The notes below the pieces were generated by a model, which had not been told where the DNA came from, made no database searches, and saw only the letters and a list, made by a program, of their open reading frames with translations. A stretch of DNA of 64,000 nucleotides from Nitzschia sp. DOCU1 (taxonomy: Eukaryota; Bacillariophyta; Bacillariophyceae; Bacillariales; Bacillariaceae): contig OX595999.1 of the NCBI GenBank assembly GCA_951394045.1, positions 558,001 through 622,000 of the forward strand. Reading direction: 5' to 3'. Below are positions 41,181-51,401 of this stretch, one piece after another. Made by a program: the position numbers and the translations under genes. Position 1 is the first letter of the stretch. Each line of letters starts with the position of its first letter.

Positions 41181-44100
41181 TCAATGGATAAGATTAGGTA
41201 AAGCGTCGTTGGCTATCACCTCTTCGTTGCCACCAGGATCAAAAACCACATGGGGATTGCCGTCATCGTCAACCTCCCCGTTAGCCGGCTCGTTGTCATC
41301 TTGATTTCCAGCAGCGGGACGCTCAGCAACTGCCTCCTCTTGTGCCTCCGCAGTGGCTCGCCAATTAATGCCATCCGAAGCCAAGCGAATCCTAGACCTG
41401 TAGATAACCTGCTTAGTATCAGAGGTCAATATCTTGTAGGTCATAGGATGGCCTACAGTTTCCGAAAAACCAACGAAGCGACCTTCGATTTCATTTCCCA
41501 CGGATGGGAAGTTTCCTCCCCGCGCTTCGATCCGTTTTACGTAAACTTTGTCCCAGAAAGCATAACGTGTGATCATGCTTATATCCGGAGTATGGCCCAA
41601 CAATTTCTCATAGGGGGTTCTCCAATCCAAAGAACCTCGCGCCAACCTGTTATTAATAAAACAGACGTACTCCATGGCTAAGAGCCAACAATACGGAGGA
41701 GCATTCGTAGTATTGAGAACATGTTGCGTCGCCCTTTTGATAAGGCGATATTGGCGTTCCGCGGGGTTTTGGTGGTGTTGGTGGGGCTCACTTTGCCACT
41801 CATTGATACAGAGATGGCGTAGGAGATCCTTGACCCGCCTGCTGATTTCAGCTTTAGCACGGTCACTCACCAAGACATCCATGGCTCCCCTGCGACGGAC
41901 ATTATCTTGAAGAACACGTATGAAGTCTCCATCCATTTGCACCCCATAGATATCGGAGAACTTAGTGTCGACGCCACAAAAGAACTGGGCAGCACGACAT
42001 CCGCTATCAATCGCGGGCACATCGCTGTAGATCGTATCCGTGGCAACAGGTTCGTTGCGGCGGCAGACATTCAGAGCGGGGAATGGCGCGCGGATAGTGT
42101 TAGTGATGGGTCCTTCAATTACTCCAGATCTGGCATAGTGTGTAGTGGCTTGAAACGTCCGAGCAATCGTATCCTCGCTCGCGTTTAGAAAGAAACGACG
42201 GTATCGAGAATAATCGCGATCTGCCGGGCGGATTCGGCGCATTGCCACTTCCAGGGTCGTCATGCCGGGATAGAAACGAAAATCATCGAAACGAAAATCG
42301 TCATCAGGGTCAAGTTCAGATTTCATAAAATCTAAATTAGCAGTTAGGTGCCAATTTACGGAAATCGAGATCGGTTCTTCAGTAGGGTCAGTATCATCGT
42401 AGCGTAGCAAGAGAGGCGGTACATCCTCATCCTCTTGTTGGTACCACTCGTCGTTAGTGGACTGGGCCAGGTCATATTGGCTAGGGTCCCAATCGACATC
42501 AGAAGTCAAGACAACGTGCGGAAGGTCTTGCCATTCCTTGTCCGTGTACGGTCTCATCGGTAGGTAAGGAAGGCCATTCTTCATGTCAAGAGGCATTAAG
42601 TGGCCCTCGACGGTTTCAATTTCTTGTTTGCCTCCACAGGCAACGGCCTTGTCGTCCACACCCTGACCAAAAGTCTCCATTTGTAGCGACGAATGGATCG
42701 TACTGCTACCAGGAATCAGCGCATACTGGTGCATGATGAAGATGACCTCACCGCGTTTAGTCGGGGCTACGCCTCCAGCTGTCACAATCTTGAGGTCGTT
42801 TAACTCATGGTTGTTGAGTCCAGAAACGTTGACACGACGATCGGTAGTAGCGATCACGCTGACGTTGTCACCGGCAATACCGCCATTTGCTCCACGATCA
42901 ACCAAAGACATGGATGGAATCGTATTCGCGCGCGAAACCTTATAGTTAATGACATGGACATTAACAGATGTGTTTATCTTGAGGTTCTTCTTGTTCTTCG
43001 AACCCACCTTCTTCCAGTCATCGTTCTTCATGGCCGAAGAACCACTCGACATCATGTTGGCAATATCGAGAGGATCAACATTCTTTCTCGACGATGCCAA
43101 ATTGATGAGCCTATCAAGATCATAGGTCTCTTCTTGGCCAGTCTCGGTCTCACCTTGCTCGCCTTTGTCGGCGTCATCAGGCTCAACAGTTTCTTCTTGT
43201 TCAGAAACATTAGCACGACGGGCAGGAGGCTGAGGAGCACTTATCTTGCGGTTCTGGCTTGCAGCTGTGGCTTCCTTGTAGGCAAACAAGATAGCTCGCT
43301 TACCCTCGTCCGAGATCTGATCCCATGCCTTTTGGTCTTCGCTCCTTAGCTTGTACCAAACGTCCTTTGGCATCGCAGGGCGTCTAGGCTGAAAACGGTT
43401 CCTGGTCCCCGTATTGGTAACAAAAGCAAGGTATTCCATTTCGTCATCGAAATCACCGGGCCCATCGTCCTGAGTCTCTTCATACCCACGTTCATCCGAT
43501 GCATCGAACACGCCTGTGAAGTTGACTGAACGGGTGCGAACAGCATCGCGACGGGTATCAGCCTTCTTCTGGTCCAGCTTCATAGCCACGCGTTGAACGG
43601 AGTTCAAGTACTGTTCAAAACTACTCGATGTCATACCGGCGCCCATCTGATAGAAATCAAAATCATCCAAATGCGAAAACTCTTTGTGAGAGAAAAGCAT
43701 CGCTTGGAGCGCATCTTTCTTTTGATCATCAGTATAATAGGCTGAGGTAGGGGACAGAGCTTCATATCGTCGGAACAAATCCAACCAATTATTTAAGAAA
43801 GCGAGGTAGCTTCCATTGTAATCGGCAGGTAGACGAGTCTGGGTGATCTTGAGGTTCAACTGTCGGCGTTCCATGAGCGCTTTCGTGGATGATTCCACAT
43901 GCTCAAGGTACTCTTTCCAGACAGTTTGTGCGTCCCTTGTACTCTCATATTTCTTCACGAGAAATTGGCCTTGGGAAGTTAGCAACTTGGCGTTAAGGAC
44001 ATCATATACAAACTTTTGCTGTTCCATGTAGAGATAGAACTCGTCGGCGGTTTTCGGTTTGTACGTAGGATCGAAGATATTATCAACACCGTGGGAAGCG

Positions 44101-44708
44101 GCGGTAGACAACGTGGCGCGCTTCCACTCGTCCCATTTTGCTTCATCTTTCAATTCTGCATAATGTGTCTTGTCACGCTTAATTCCTTTCTTGAAATCAC
44201 TTGCAAGAGAATTTGCGGGTCTGTTCTGAGGGTTGGTCGCATTCGGTGGCGCACCAGGCGGGGGAGCGGTATTACTCGCACCCGAGGATGGCGGCTTTCG
44301 TGGCAACGGGTCATCGGGATCATAGATCGATACCCTGAATTCATCCCAATCATCTGGATTCACCAATGTGCTATCAGACCAATCAACCTTGCGTAACGAA
44401 TAAGACTGCAATAGGTGATAATTCCACGCCTTGAGAATTTTCACCATGTTGCGCTGCGGGAGCGGAATTGGCTTCGCTGCTCCGGAGTCCGTAAACGTTA
44501 AATTATCAACTTGTCGGTCCGTAAGGGCCAACAGATCAGACATGCTTTTAATCCCAGCGCCATCGAGCGCCTTCAACAAACCATCTTCGTCCTCCAAACC
44601 CAACACATCCTTCAACACACGTTCGAAGACCGCTCGGGTCATCGAGCGCGTCGTCGGCGACGGTTGCCCTCCTCCGCCGGGGTCACCGAGTCCAGCTCCA
44701 CCTGGCAT
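41181..44708 (-). CDS. Copia gag - protease - integrase
   Basis: 1175 residues from ATG 44708 (the frame upstream begins with GTG). The first 550 residues are gag-like: an acidic helical N terminus, a Pro-rich part and a capsid-like helical region, without any CCHC zinc knuckle. The protease active site reads LVDRGANGG, so the usual D-S/T-G is D-R-G. The integrase core has VATDTIYSDVPAID (first Asp), VLVSDRA (second Asp) and QNPAERQ (Glu), followed by NNRLARGSLDWRTPYEKLLGHTPD typical of copia elements. The frame ends LIH-stop at 41181, then continues in the same frame into reverse transcriptase. Confidence 0.9.
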   Translation of the reverse strand: MPGGAGLGDPGGGGQPSPTTRSMTRAVFERVLKDVLGLEDEDGLLKALDGAGIKSMSDLLALTDRQVDNLTFTDSGAAKPIPLPQRNMVKILKAWNYHLLQSYSLRKVDWSDSTLVNPDDWDEFRVSIYDPDDPLPRKPPSSGASNTAPPPGAPPNATNPQNRPANSLASDFKKGIKRDKTHYAELKDEAKWDEWKRATLSTAASHGVDNIFDPTYKPKTADEFYLYMEQQKFVYDVLNAKLLTSQGQFLVKKYESTRDAQTVWKEYLEHVESSTKALMERRQLNLKITQTRLPADYNGSYLAFLNNWLDLFRRYEALSPTSAYYTDDQKKDALQAMLFSHKEFSHLDDFDFYQMGAGMTSSSFEQYLNSVQRVAMKLDQKKADTRRDAVRTRSVNFTGVFDASDERGYEETQDDGPGDFDDEMEYLAFVTNTGTRNRFQPRRPAMPKDVWYKLRSEDQKAWDQISDEGKRAILFAYKEATAASQNRKISAPQPPARRANVSEQEETVEPDDADKGEQGETETGQEETYDLDRLINLASSRKNVDPLDIANMMSSGSSAMKNDDWKKVGSKNKKNLKINTSVNVHVINYKVSRANTIPSMSLVDRGANGGIAGDNVSVIATTDRRVNVSGLNNHELNDLKIVTAGGVAPTKRGEVIFIMHQYALIPGSSTIHSSLQMETFGQGVDDKAVACGGKQEIETVEGHLMPLDMKNGLPYLPMRPYTDKEWQDLPHVVLTSDVDWDPSQYDLAQSTNDEWYQQEDEDVPPLLLRYDDTDPTEEPISISVNWHLTANLDFMKSELDPDDDFRFDDFRFYPGMTTLEVAMRRIRPADRDYSRYRRFFLNASEDTIARTFQATTHYARSGVIEGPITNTIRAPFPALNVCRRNEPVATDTIYSDVPAIDSGCRAAQFFCGVDTKFSDIYGVQMDGDFIRVLQDNVRRRGAMDVLVSDRAKAEISRRVKDLLRHLCINEWQSEPHQHHQNPAERQYRLIKRATQHVLNTTNAPPYCWLLAMEYVCFINNRLARGSLDWRTPYEKLLGHTPDISMITRYAFWDKVYVKRIEARGGNFPSVGNEIEGRFVGFSETVGHPMTYKILTSDTKQVIYRSRIRLASDGINWRATAEAQEEAVAERPAAGNQDDNEPANGEVDDDGNPHVVFDPGGNEEVIANDALPNLIH

Positions 44709-44747
44709 CACTCACTTTTGCAGCCGTAGCTGTTGCGACTGTTAATC

Positions 44748-45079
44748 TAACAAAGTAGATCTAGCTCTAAGCCTCGGTCAAGAGGCGATCTTCCACAGTA
44801 GTAGTTGTAACTATACTATTAGAAGATATTGTGTCTACATTCTCCGGATGTCCAAACTCATCGTACCGTTGCTCCAAGGCTAGCCGCACCGATGACCGAA
44901 CCTTTTGACCTACGTCATTCAGACCACTATACAATTCTCCGAAGTACTCCATACTTCGACGTAGGTAGTAGCGTCTGCACTGGCGATGCAAATGACTCCC
45001 GTCTGACCGCTGGTCCTTCTACCGTTCGACTTGGATCGAAGGGATCATCTAACTCGATCGAATCGGGCACCGTTCGTTA
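44748..45079 (-). repeat. 5' LTR of the copia element
   Basis: 332 bp. On the minus strand it starts TAACGAACGGTGCCC and ends CTTTGTTA. I do not recognise a primer-binding site complementary to initiator tRNA in the sequence that follows (GATTAACAGTCGCAAC). Confidence 0.95.
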
Positions 45080-45080
45080 A

Positions 45081-45246
45081 TGTGGAAAAAATGGCCTGAC
45101 GGGAAGAAAGGTGATTTTCCGAAGTACAACGAACGACGGTGGTATCTATCGCTCTTTGTATGTGCCACGTTGCCCTGGTATCACGCACTTGGGGGCGATG
45201 TACGAAGAAGCTGGATATAAGGAACTACGTATGGAAGGTATGTAGG
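45081..45246 (+). pseudogene. Orphan C-terminal coding fragment
   Basis: Directly after the 5' LTR, one plus-strand frame reads coding-like to a stop, including RKVIFRSTTNDGGIYRSLYV and then HLGAMYEEAGYKELRMEGM-stop. It has no start of its own; upstream it meets the LTR. Composition suggests the tail of a real enzyme, but I do not recognise the family. Two other frames are also open here, so the call is weak. Confidence 0.3.
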
Positions 45247-45332
45247 CTCCAGTGGGGCATATTTTGACTGTGCACTTTGTGGCCGGACCATTTACGGTTG
45301 TTGAACTAAAACAAATAACCTTGTACTATTTC

Positions 45333-45348
45333 CTACTACCGGTAGTAG
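45333..45348. repeat. Perfect 16-bp palindrome CTACTACCGGTAGTAG
   Basis: The same core is found with small changes at 15513, 28421, 33147, 45799 and 63004. Confidence 0.85.
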
Positions 45349-45484
45349 CTGTAGCTTGTAGATTCTAGAAAAGGGTCCCAAACACTACCAGGTACAAATT
45401 TTTACTACTCTCGTGATGCACTTGTACATCGTTCCGAACGAGTAGTATCTTTCTTCTTACTGCTAAAACAAGGTTGACTACTAA

Positions 45485-45504
45485 TACTACTACTAGTAGT
45501 AGTA
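45485..45504. repeat. Perfect 20-bp palindrome (TAC)3 T A (GTA)3
   Basis: TACTACTACT joined to AGTAGTAGTA, continued to the right by further GTA triplets to about 45513. Confidence 0.85.
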
Positions 45505-45906
45505 GTAGTAGTAGAAGTACGCCCCCGGTACTAGTGTATGACGACGACGAGATGATTCATGGAAAGATCACCTACTGGTATCGGGTATCGCTTAACCTTC
45601 TGCTGCCTGCTTGTTGGTACTACTTCTTGAGAGATAGGACGAGCTCGCACATGCACATCAAATCCCGGCAGAGTACATTCTTGAATAACGATGCAACAGT
45701 CAGAAAATGGTTGGGCATCATGCCTTCTTGGACGCTACGAATGTGGCCAGCCTTTTTACGGAAAAGGTCAACTCTATCATACAGCGAAGTTCTAGCCTAC
45801 TACCGGCAGGTATACGATTGATTCGTTGCTTCTCTCGCTGTTGTAGTTGTACATCGTTTCAAACTATAAATTTCTCACATTTTAACGGTTATCAGATGGG
45901 AAAGAA

Positions 45907-47890
45907 CTATCGCTTGTTTGGTCCCTGGTCCTCCATCCCTTCCATTTCCATGAGTCGGCGTTTGAGGTTCATATTTGAACCGAGGTCCCCAGCTTGAGCA
46001 AGCAGAGCCGCGGAGTTTCCGAGGGATCCAGAAACGTTTCGTGCCATGTTTCCAAAGGAACGCGAGGCCAGAGCGTTGGCCAACTGAGAGTTGCCAGTAG
46101 CCTGGGCCAAGAGCTGCTGCTGAGCGAGCATAGCAGCTGCATCGCCTCCATTGCCCTGACCTCCCTGGCCGCCATTCTGTTGATGATGCATCAATGGGAC
46201 ACTAAGCAATGATGGATCTTGATGGGGAATGTAGCCATCAGCAACCAAGTTCAAAAAGTCCTCAACGCTACTGGAATTTCGTTGGTTAAGGCCTTCTCCC
46301 ATGCGCAAAGCTGTCAATCCAGTCGAGGAATTTTCTCGGAGGAGATTAGCCAGTGAAGCCGCGCTAGCCGCATTTCCACCCGATCCCCCCAAAAGACTGC
46401 TCATGCTGTTCCCATTCTGCATGTTTTGAAGCAAGCTTTGAATGTCTGCGTTGGACGACTTCCCGTCGTTATCACGTCCGTTTTTCACGTTGCCGTTGGA
46501 CAAACTCCTCAAGAGAGACTCCATATTGCCTGCACTCGCCAATCGCCTGGCCGCGTTGGACAAGCTCCCTGACGAAGCGTTCCTGTCTGCAGACCAGTTC
46601 TTCATACCACTGGATGGGATGTTGTTCGACATACCGCCGCCCGACTGGACAAGGTTGGCCAGATTGTCAATTGACTGGAGACTTTGGAAGTCAAGACCCA
46701 TCAAAGCATCTAAACTGTTCTTTCGCTCGATCATATTAGACAACGACCCTGTCGAAAGACCCCTCTCTTGAGCAAGCTGACTAAGTTGGTCCCTCGACAG
46801 GCCCTTGAGCATGTTGTTGATAGAATTTCCGCCTCCGAGTCCCATTCTAGCAGCTGTGAATGGATTGAAACGAACGTAATGTTAGGATAAAGATGAACTG
46901 ATGACAGCATTGTCCAGACATGCTTGCATATCATCGTACACGTACCTGAAGCATTTCGAGCCATTTGCGCCATGGAATTTTGGGACGCAAAGAAATTTCC
47001 GGCAGAACCTCCGCCCATACTCTGCAACAAGCTCTGCTGGCTAGCACGCCGCTGCAACTCTGCCATTGCAAACAAGCCAGCGCTGTCATGCGAGCTCATT
47101 GCCGAGTTATTCCTACTCTTGCTTGAGTTAAAACCTCCGAGCAAGGCCCGGCCGGCCGCTGCAGCGCGGCTATTGACAGCGCCTCCCAAGTTCGCTGCAG
47201 CCATGGCGGCTCCTGCCCCTTGCTTGTAGCCGAGAGGGGGTTGCAACCACGGTGGACTGGGTGGGTTCATGTTGCCTTCAAAGTCTTCCTTTTTCAGTCC
47301 GTCAGAGGGAACTTGTCCCCCTGCTCCAGTAGGCGGACCAGCACCGCCGACACCGGATGACTTGACTCTATTTGTCTGAGCCACGCGCTCTAGGAAACGC
47401 CTCTCCAATTCGCTGAGCTCTGCGCGAGATTTCTGGATTTGCTCGGGTGTCAATCGATTCAAGTCGGCGGTGCGCCTACGGAAGACTTGCTTTCCAATAC
47501 AATTGCTTCCGACAAATTTCTTTGAAATACGCATGGGATCACAATTCAACAGTTTTGAGAGAAACGTACGAAGAGTTGTTCCGTCGGTAAGTGGCAAAAG
47601 GCCAGCTTTGAATTCTTGGATCAAGCGATTTGCATAAGCTTCCTCTTCCGGCGTCCATTTTCTGAGAACATTCCAAAATGTGAGCTCACTGTTTCTGGTA
47701 CACAGACATGTTTTGGATCGAAAATTCTGCTTCAAAACACTTACCCACGTCGAAGCGGAGGACCCTTCTTCTTTCCTCCTCCACCTGCGTTAGGAGACGC
47801 GCCGTTTGGTTTCTTCATCATTTGCGGCACCATGCCATTTGAAACGGGCGCTACACCATCGGCTTCAGCAGCGCTGTGCGCCGCTTGCAT
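45907..47890 (-). CDS. Stramenopile RWTPEEE-domain protein
   Basis: Exons 47890-47745, 47661-46946 and 46853-45907, with introns of 83 and 92 bp, give 602 residues. After a basic Lys/Gly-rich N terminus, the block GKWTPEEEAYANRLIQEF and the next 55 residues (DGTTLRTFLSKLL, CDPMRISKKF, GKQVFRRR) match a conserved domain that I know from many diatom and oomycete proteins. The WTPEEE start is Myb/SANT-like, and a DNA-binding role is possible but unproven. The remaining 480 residues are low complexity, rich in Asn, Ser, Gly, Leu and Gln, with repeated SL(S/A)N and LL motifs, like a disordered transactivation or scaffold region. The start is the nearest in-frame ATG upstream of exon 1 and could be further up. 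Confidence 0.82.
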
Positions 47891-49077
47891 AAGCAAGGAA
47901 GGTACTCTGCGCGCAACAAGAATTCGTAGGGAGATCCATTGTGAGGTATTGTTTCATCAACATGCACCCAAAGAACAAAAAGATCCAAAAGATCGACCAA
48001 AACAGCGACAGACGACCGATGGAAGAATATTTTCAAAAACGACAGCGAAACCGAAGCGTAGCAAACCCCAGCACGTAGCAAGAGGAGGTAAATACGACTG
48101 GGGTGCTCGACTTTTGTTTCGAAAAAGCATGATGAATAGACATGTGCGACCTACCCGTTGTCCATTGTGTCAAGTCTTTTCTTTTCGAATGAAGTTGAAC
48201 TCTTGTCACGTGGGGGGTGATGTTCAATGTTGTTGAAGAGGAGGAGGCGATGTTAAACTATGTAATAGTGTGAGCTTCAAATTCAACACGAGGAATTTGT
48301 GTTGCCCTTCAATCACCGCACACGCCTTTTTGGTTGAGATTTCAACGTGCCCTTTCGTACAATTCTACAGAGAATCCCGTACACCATTCCGTTGTGCGGG
48401 CTTCTTCCGGCATTACTTCCGATAACAATCGCAATTGATACTTTCGGGCTTTTTCAACAGAACGCGAAAAGGTGTTTCTCCGAGGAAGAATAGTCGATTC
48501 GACAGAAGGAAAGAACAGTCTTACGAAGGTTATTTAATTGAAAAGATCAACCTTAAGCAATAGATTAGTCGACAATTGTTATTTGTCACGAATATTAACC
48601 AAAACGTCAGAGAGCGAAACTATGGCCCACTTCGAAGAAAAGTACAGTACAGTAGTTTCCAAATGAAGTTGCACAGCGAATCATGGCGAACGAACTTTTC
48701 AAATACTTTACACATAAGTAGCATGCAATATTTATGAGAAAACGGAAAAATGGTTTGGTGGCGTCTGGTATGTTCGTTAGCCAGTCTGGTAATTATGCGA
48801 CACTGTTATCTTTCTGTAACAGGTAATATTGTATGCTAGTACTTCTCCTTGCACATAAATGACGGCGAAGGCGGTTTGAGCCTCAACCGGTTTTAGTCAT
48901 ACCAGTCCTCTATTCTCCGACACAACCGACCCGGTGCAGATCCACCACCGCAGCGGGTGCCTGCGGCCGCGGACATACGGTGATCTCCCTGCTGCTGCCG
49001 AGAATCCAAGATATTCATTTTATTGTTAGCATTTCCGATGGCTGAAAGGCAGGTTCCGAGAGGCGTGAGTTGAAAGT
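47891..49077. other. Spacer, no supported gene
   Basis: About 1.2 kb between two divergent genes. The plus-strand frame running from 47616 to 48236 is antisense to the gene at 45907-47890 in its first half and featureless in its second half. The part from 48240 to 48860 is AT-rich. Confidence 0.5.
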
Positions 49078-51316
49078 ATGGAGAATGGACTCCGAAAACG
49101 GGCTACTGGGAGTTTTGTCAAGCAAGCGTCGCTGGAGGGGCCAAAGACCGACGGAACAGTGAGAAATGACGGCGGTTCGACGAGGAATCTCGTTTCCAAT
49201 GATCGGTGGACGAGAGCTGGGACGTTGCTTTTGGTGATCATTCACATTCTGGGCACGCTGATTTTTGTGGCTGGGTTTGTTTGGAGGACAACGCTGCACA
49301 CAGGCACCGAATGCGAAATGACGTATTCCTACCGCAATTTCCTGGAAATTGATACCACACTTTTTAAACGTCCTTCTCGAGCATCAGACGCGTACAAGCT
49401 GTATAAATTTGTGGACGGAAGAGATCCACGCTACCAGCGTCTATTGCGAGAAACTCAGCCTCTGCAAGGAAATTCTCACTGTGGGGGTGCCAATGCTACC
49501 ATTGTTCTATACATCCCGGGCCACTGGGGCTCCTATACTCAGGCCCGATCGGTAGGAGCTCATGGAACGCAGTGGACAGCATCACACGAAAATACGCGAG
49601 ATGGGCAGCTACGAATGATCGATGGTACTTGGCACGGCAAGGCACATAGTCTGGAAAATTTCATCTATGAGGTTTATGCAGTAGATTTTGCTGACCAAGG
49701 AGGTGCATTGCATGGACGATTTTTGGAGCTACAGAGCGATTTTGTAGCACAAGCTGTTGGAATGCTATCAGTAAGTACTACACCACCCACGGAAGAATCG
49801 ATAAATTCTTTTTGCTTCAGTTTTTCTGACTCTGGACACTTGTTCTAGAAGACCTGCAGTGTCGATGCAATCCTGGTGGTAGCACATTCCATGGGAGGCT
49901 ATGTGGCTCGACTGACTCCCATCCGGCATCCCGACACGCGTCGATTGATGCCCAATATATTGACCCTGGCAACGCCCCATGGAAATCCATTGTATGCGTT
50001 TGATGAAACAATACACAAACTGCACAAGTCGTTACTAAACAATCAACACGATGCCAGCAGCACTTTGCTTGTATCGATTTCGGGTGGCGTTCGTGATGAA
50101 ATGATTGCACCAAAATCCTGCGAGGTGTCGCCGGATATTGATCACACTTCCCATTCGGTACGTATGGGTGTTTTACTTTGTCGTCGTTGTAGCTTTTCCC
50201 CGGCTTACACTGACGATTCTGTAGTACTTGACTACCAACCTCATGTCGAATGGACGGCTTGGGATGGATCATCGAGCCATCGTTTGGTGTCATGGCGTCT
50301 TGGAGCAAGTGCGCAAATTGATTTGGAACCTTTCAACAGCAGACTCCAACGAGGATTTAGAAAAGCGATCGGCAAAAGTTGTCCACGCCTTGGGGAACAT
50401 GTCCTATCATGATGCAAGCGACAAAATGGCGGCGACGCTCAACGAGGAGTACGGGACATTTAAATCGTTGGCCATGGAATCGGCCATGCTGTACAATCTG
50501 CCGCTTTTATACGGGCTGTATGCCACGGTGGCTGGACTGCATTGGGCTTTAGTGGGTGCTAGGATTGTCGACAGCCCTATCTACAGGCTGATCATGGCCA
50601 TTGGCATGGGATGGGTTTGGTCGGATGCGTCCAAGTTTGCGGTCCTCATTTTGGCTCTAGTCGCCCATTCGATGCTTCAAGTGGTGATGTATGGTCTTGA
50701 TTTGTTGTCACCTAGGACTGCTGCTGCTACCAACCGACGGCTCGTTTGGATAATTTCGTTCTTGGTGACTCTCGGAGTTGGAACACTTGGTTTTTTGTTG
50801 ACCTTTCGAGCATCCTCAGCAACAGCAGTCTCTCTCATGGATCTATTGGGTTGCATACTTTTTGTGGCTGGAATTGTGTCCCTTTACATGGCGTGCTTTT
50901 GGTTGGTGGGAGGAGGAGACTGTGCTATTACCCAACAATACCGCAGCGCGTCCAAGGATATCGCTTTTGTGGCGCTGGTAATGTTGACCGCTCCAGGAAT
51001 CTTGGCGGGTACCCTCCTGTTGATGAAATGGGAACAACGCGTGGAAGCTCGATCTTGGATAATATGGGCTAGTTTGGTTCTTCCTGTGCTCGTTGTTTGT
51101 CTCTTGAAGAAAACAACAACCATGATTCGACCTGTGGGGCTAGATGAGAAGACAGAAGGGTGGAAGTTAGTTGCCATCCGGTTGCTTTCCGTACTTTGGG
51201 CATGTCCTGATTTGGTGACCAGAGGAAATGCATTTCGAGTGAGCTACATGGTAGTAGGAGTAGCCTGGACCGAGTTGCTAATCGACTATCCAATCCAAAG
51301 GAAAACTCAAGACTAG
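49078..51316 (+). CDS. PGAP1: PGAP1-like GPI inositol-deacylase
   Basis: Exons 49078-49770, 49849-50157 and 50225-51316, with introns of 78 and 67 bp, give 697 residues. One N-terminal membrane segment (about 46-66) is followed by CEMTYSYRNF, the family's typical luminal start. Then come IVLYIPGHWGSYTQARSVG and the lipase elbow VVAHSMGGYVAR with the likely nucleophile Ser245. ATPHGNP and MDHRAIVWCHGVLEQV carry the other conserved blocks, the last containing the likely catalytic His. The C-terminal 270 residues hold about eight hydrophobic helices. The family removes the inositol acyl chain from GPI anchors in the ER, which is needed for ER exit of GPI proteins. A candidate GPI-anchored protein is encoded 4.5 kb downstream, though proximity alone means little. 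Confidence 0.92.
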
Positions 51317-51401
51317 TCACCGTGAAAAGACACTCTAAATTTCTGTCTATGTAACTTTTTACCCCCGAAGACATAGTTCCCTCGACCCGGGGCCTCTATG
51401 A

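Larger units (their letters stand above)
38551..45079 (-). mobile_element. Ty1/copia LTR retrotransposon (CoDi-like), young insertion
   Basis: A complete element of 6.5 kb in minus orientation: 332-bp direct LTRs at 44748-45079 (5' LTR) and 38551-38882 (3' LTR), with gag-protease-integrase and then reverse transcriptase-RNase H between them. Integrase before reverse transcriptase defines the copia order. The LTRs differ at two positions that I can see, so insertion is recent. The repeat ends are TAAC...GTTA rather than the usual TG...CA. Flanking pentamers ATTTG (left) and ATGTG (right) may be a target-site duplication with one mismatch. The coding frame is continuous except for one TGA between integrase and reverse transcriptase. 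Confidence 0.95.
45247..45906. other. Spacer rich in TAC/GTA palindromes
   Basis: No supported gene; a plus-strand frame of 115 codons at 45474-45821 starts with TTG and has no recognisable features. It contains palindromes at 45333-45348 and 45485-45504 and further copies (CACTACCAGGTAC at about 45384, CTACTACCGGCAGGTA at about 45799). Confidence 0.5.

Noticed and set aside
45474..45821. 115-codon plus-strand frame near TAC repeats
   Set aside because: Starts with TTG, includes the GTA triplet tract, and alternative frames are also open.
47616..48236. 206-codon plus-strand open frame
   Set aside because: Its first half is antisense to well-supported exons of the RWTPEEE-domain gene, its start is inside an exon, and the product has no recognisable features.
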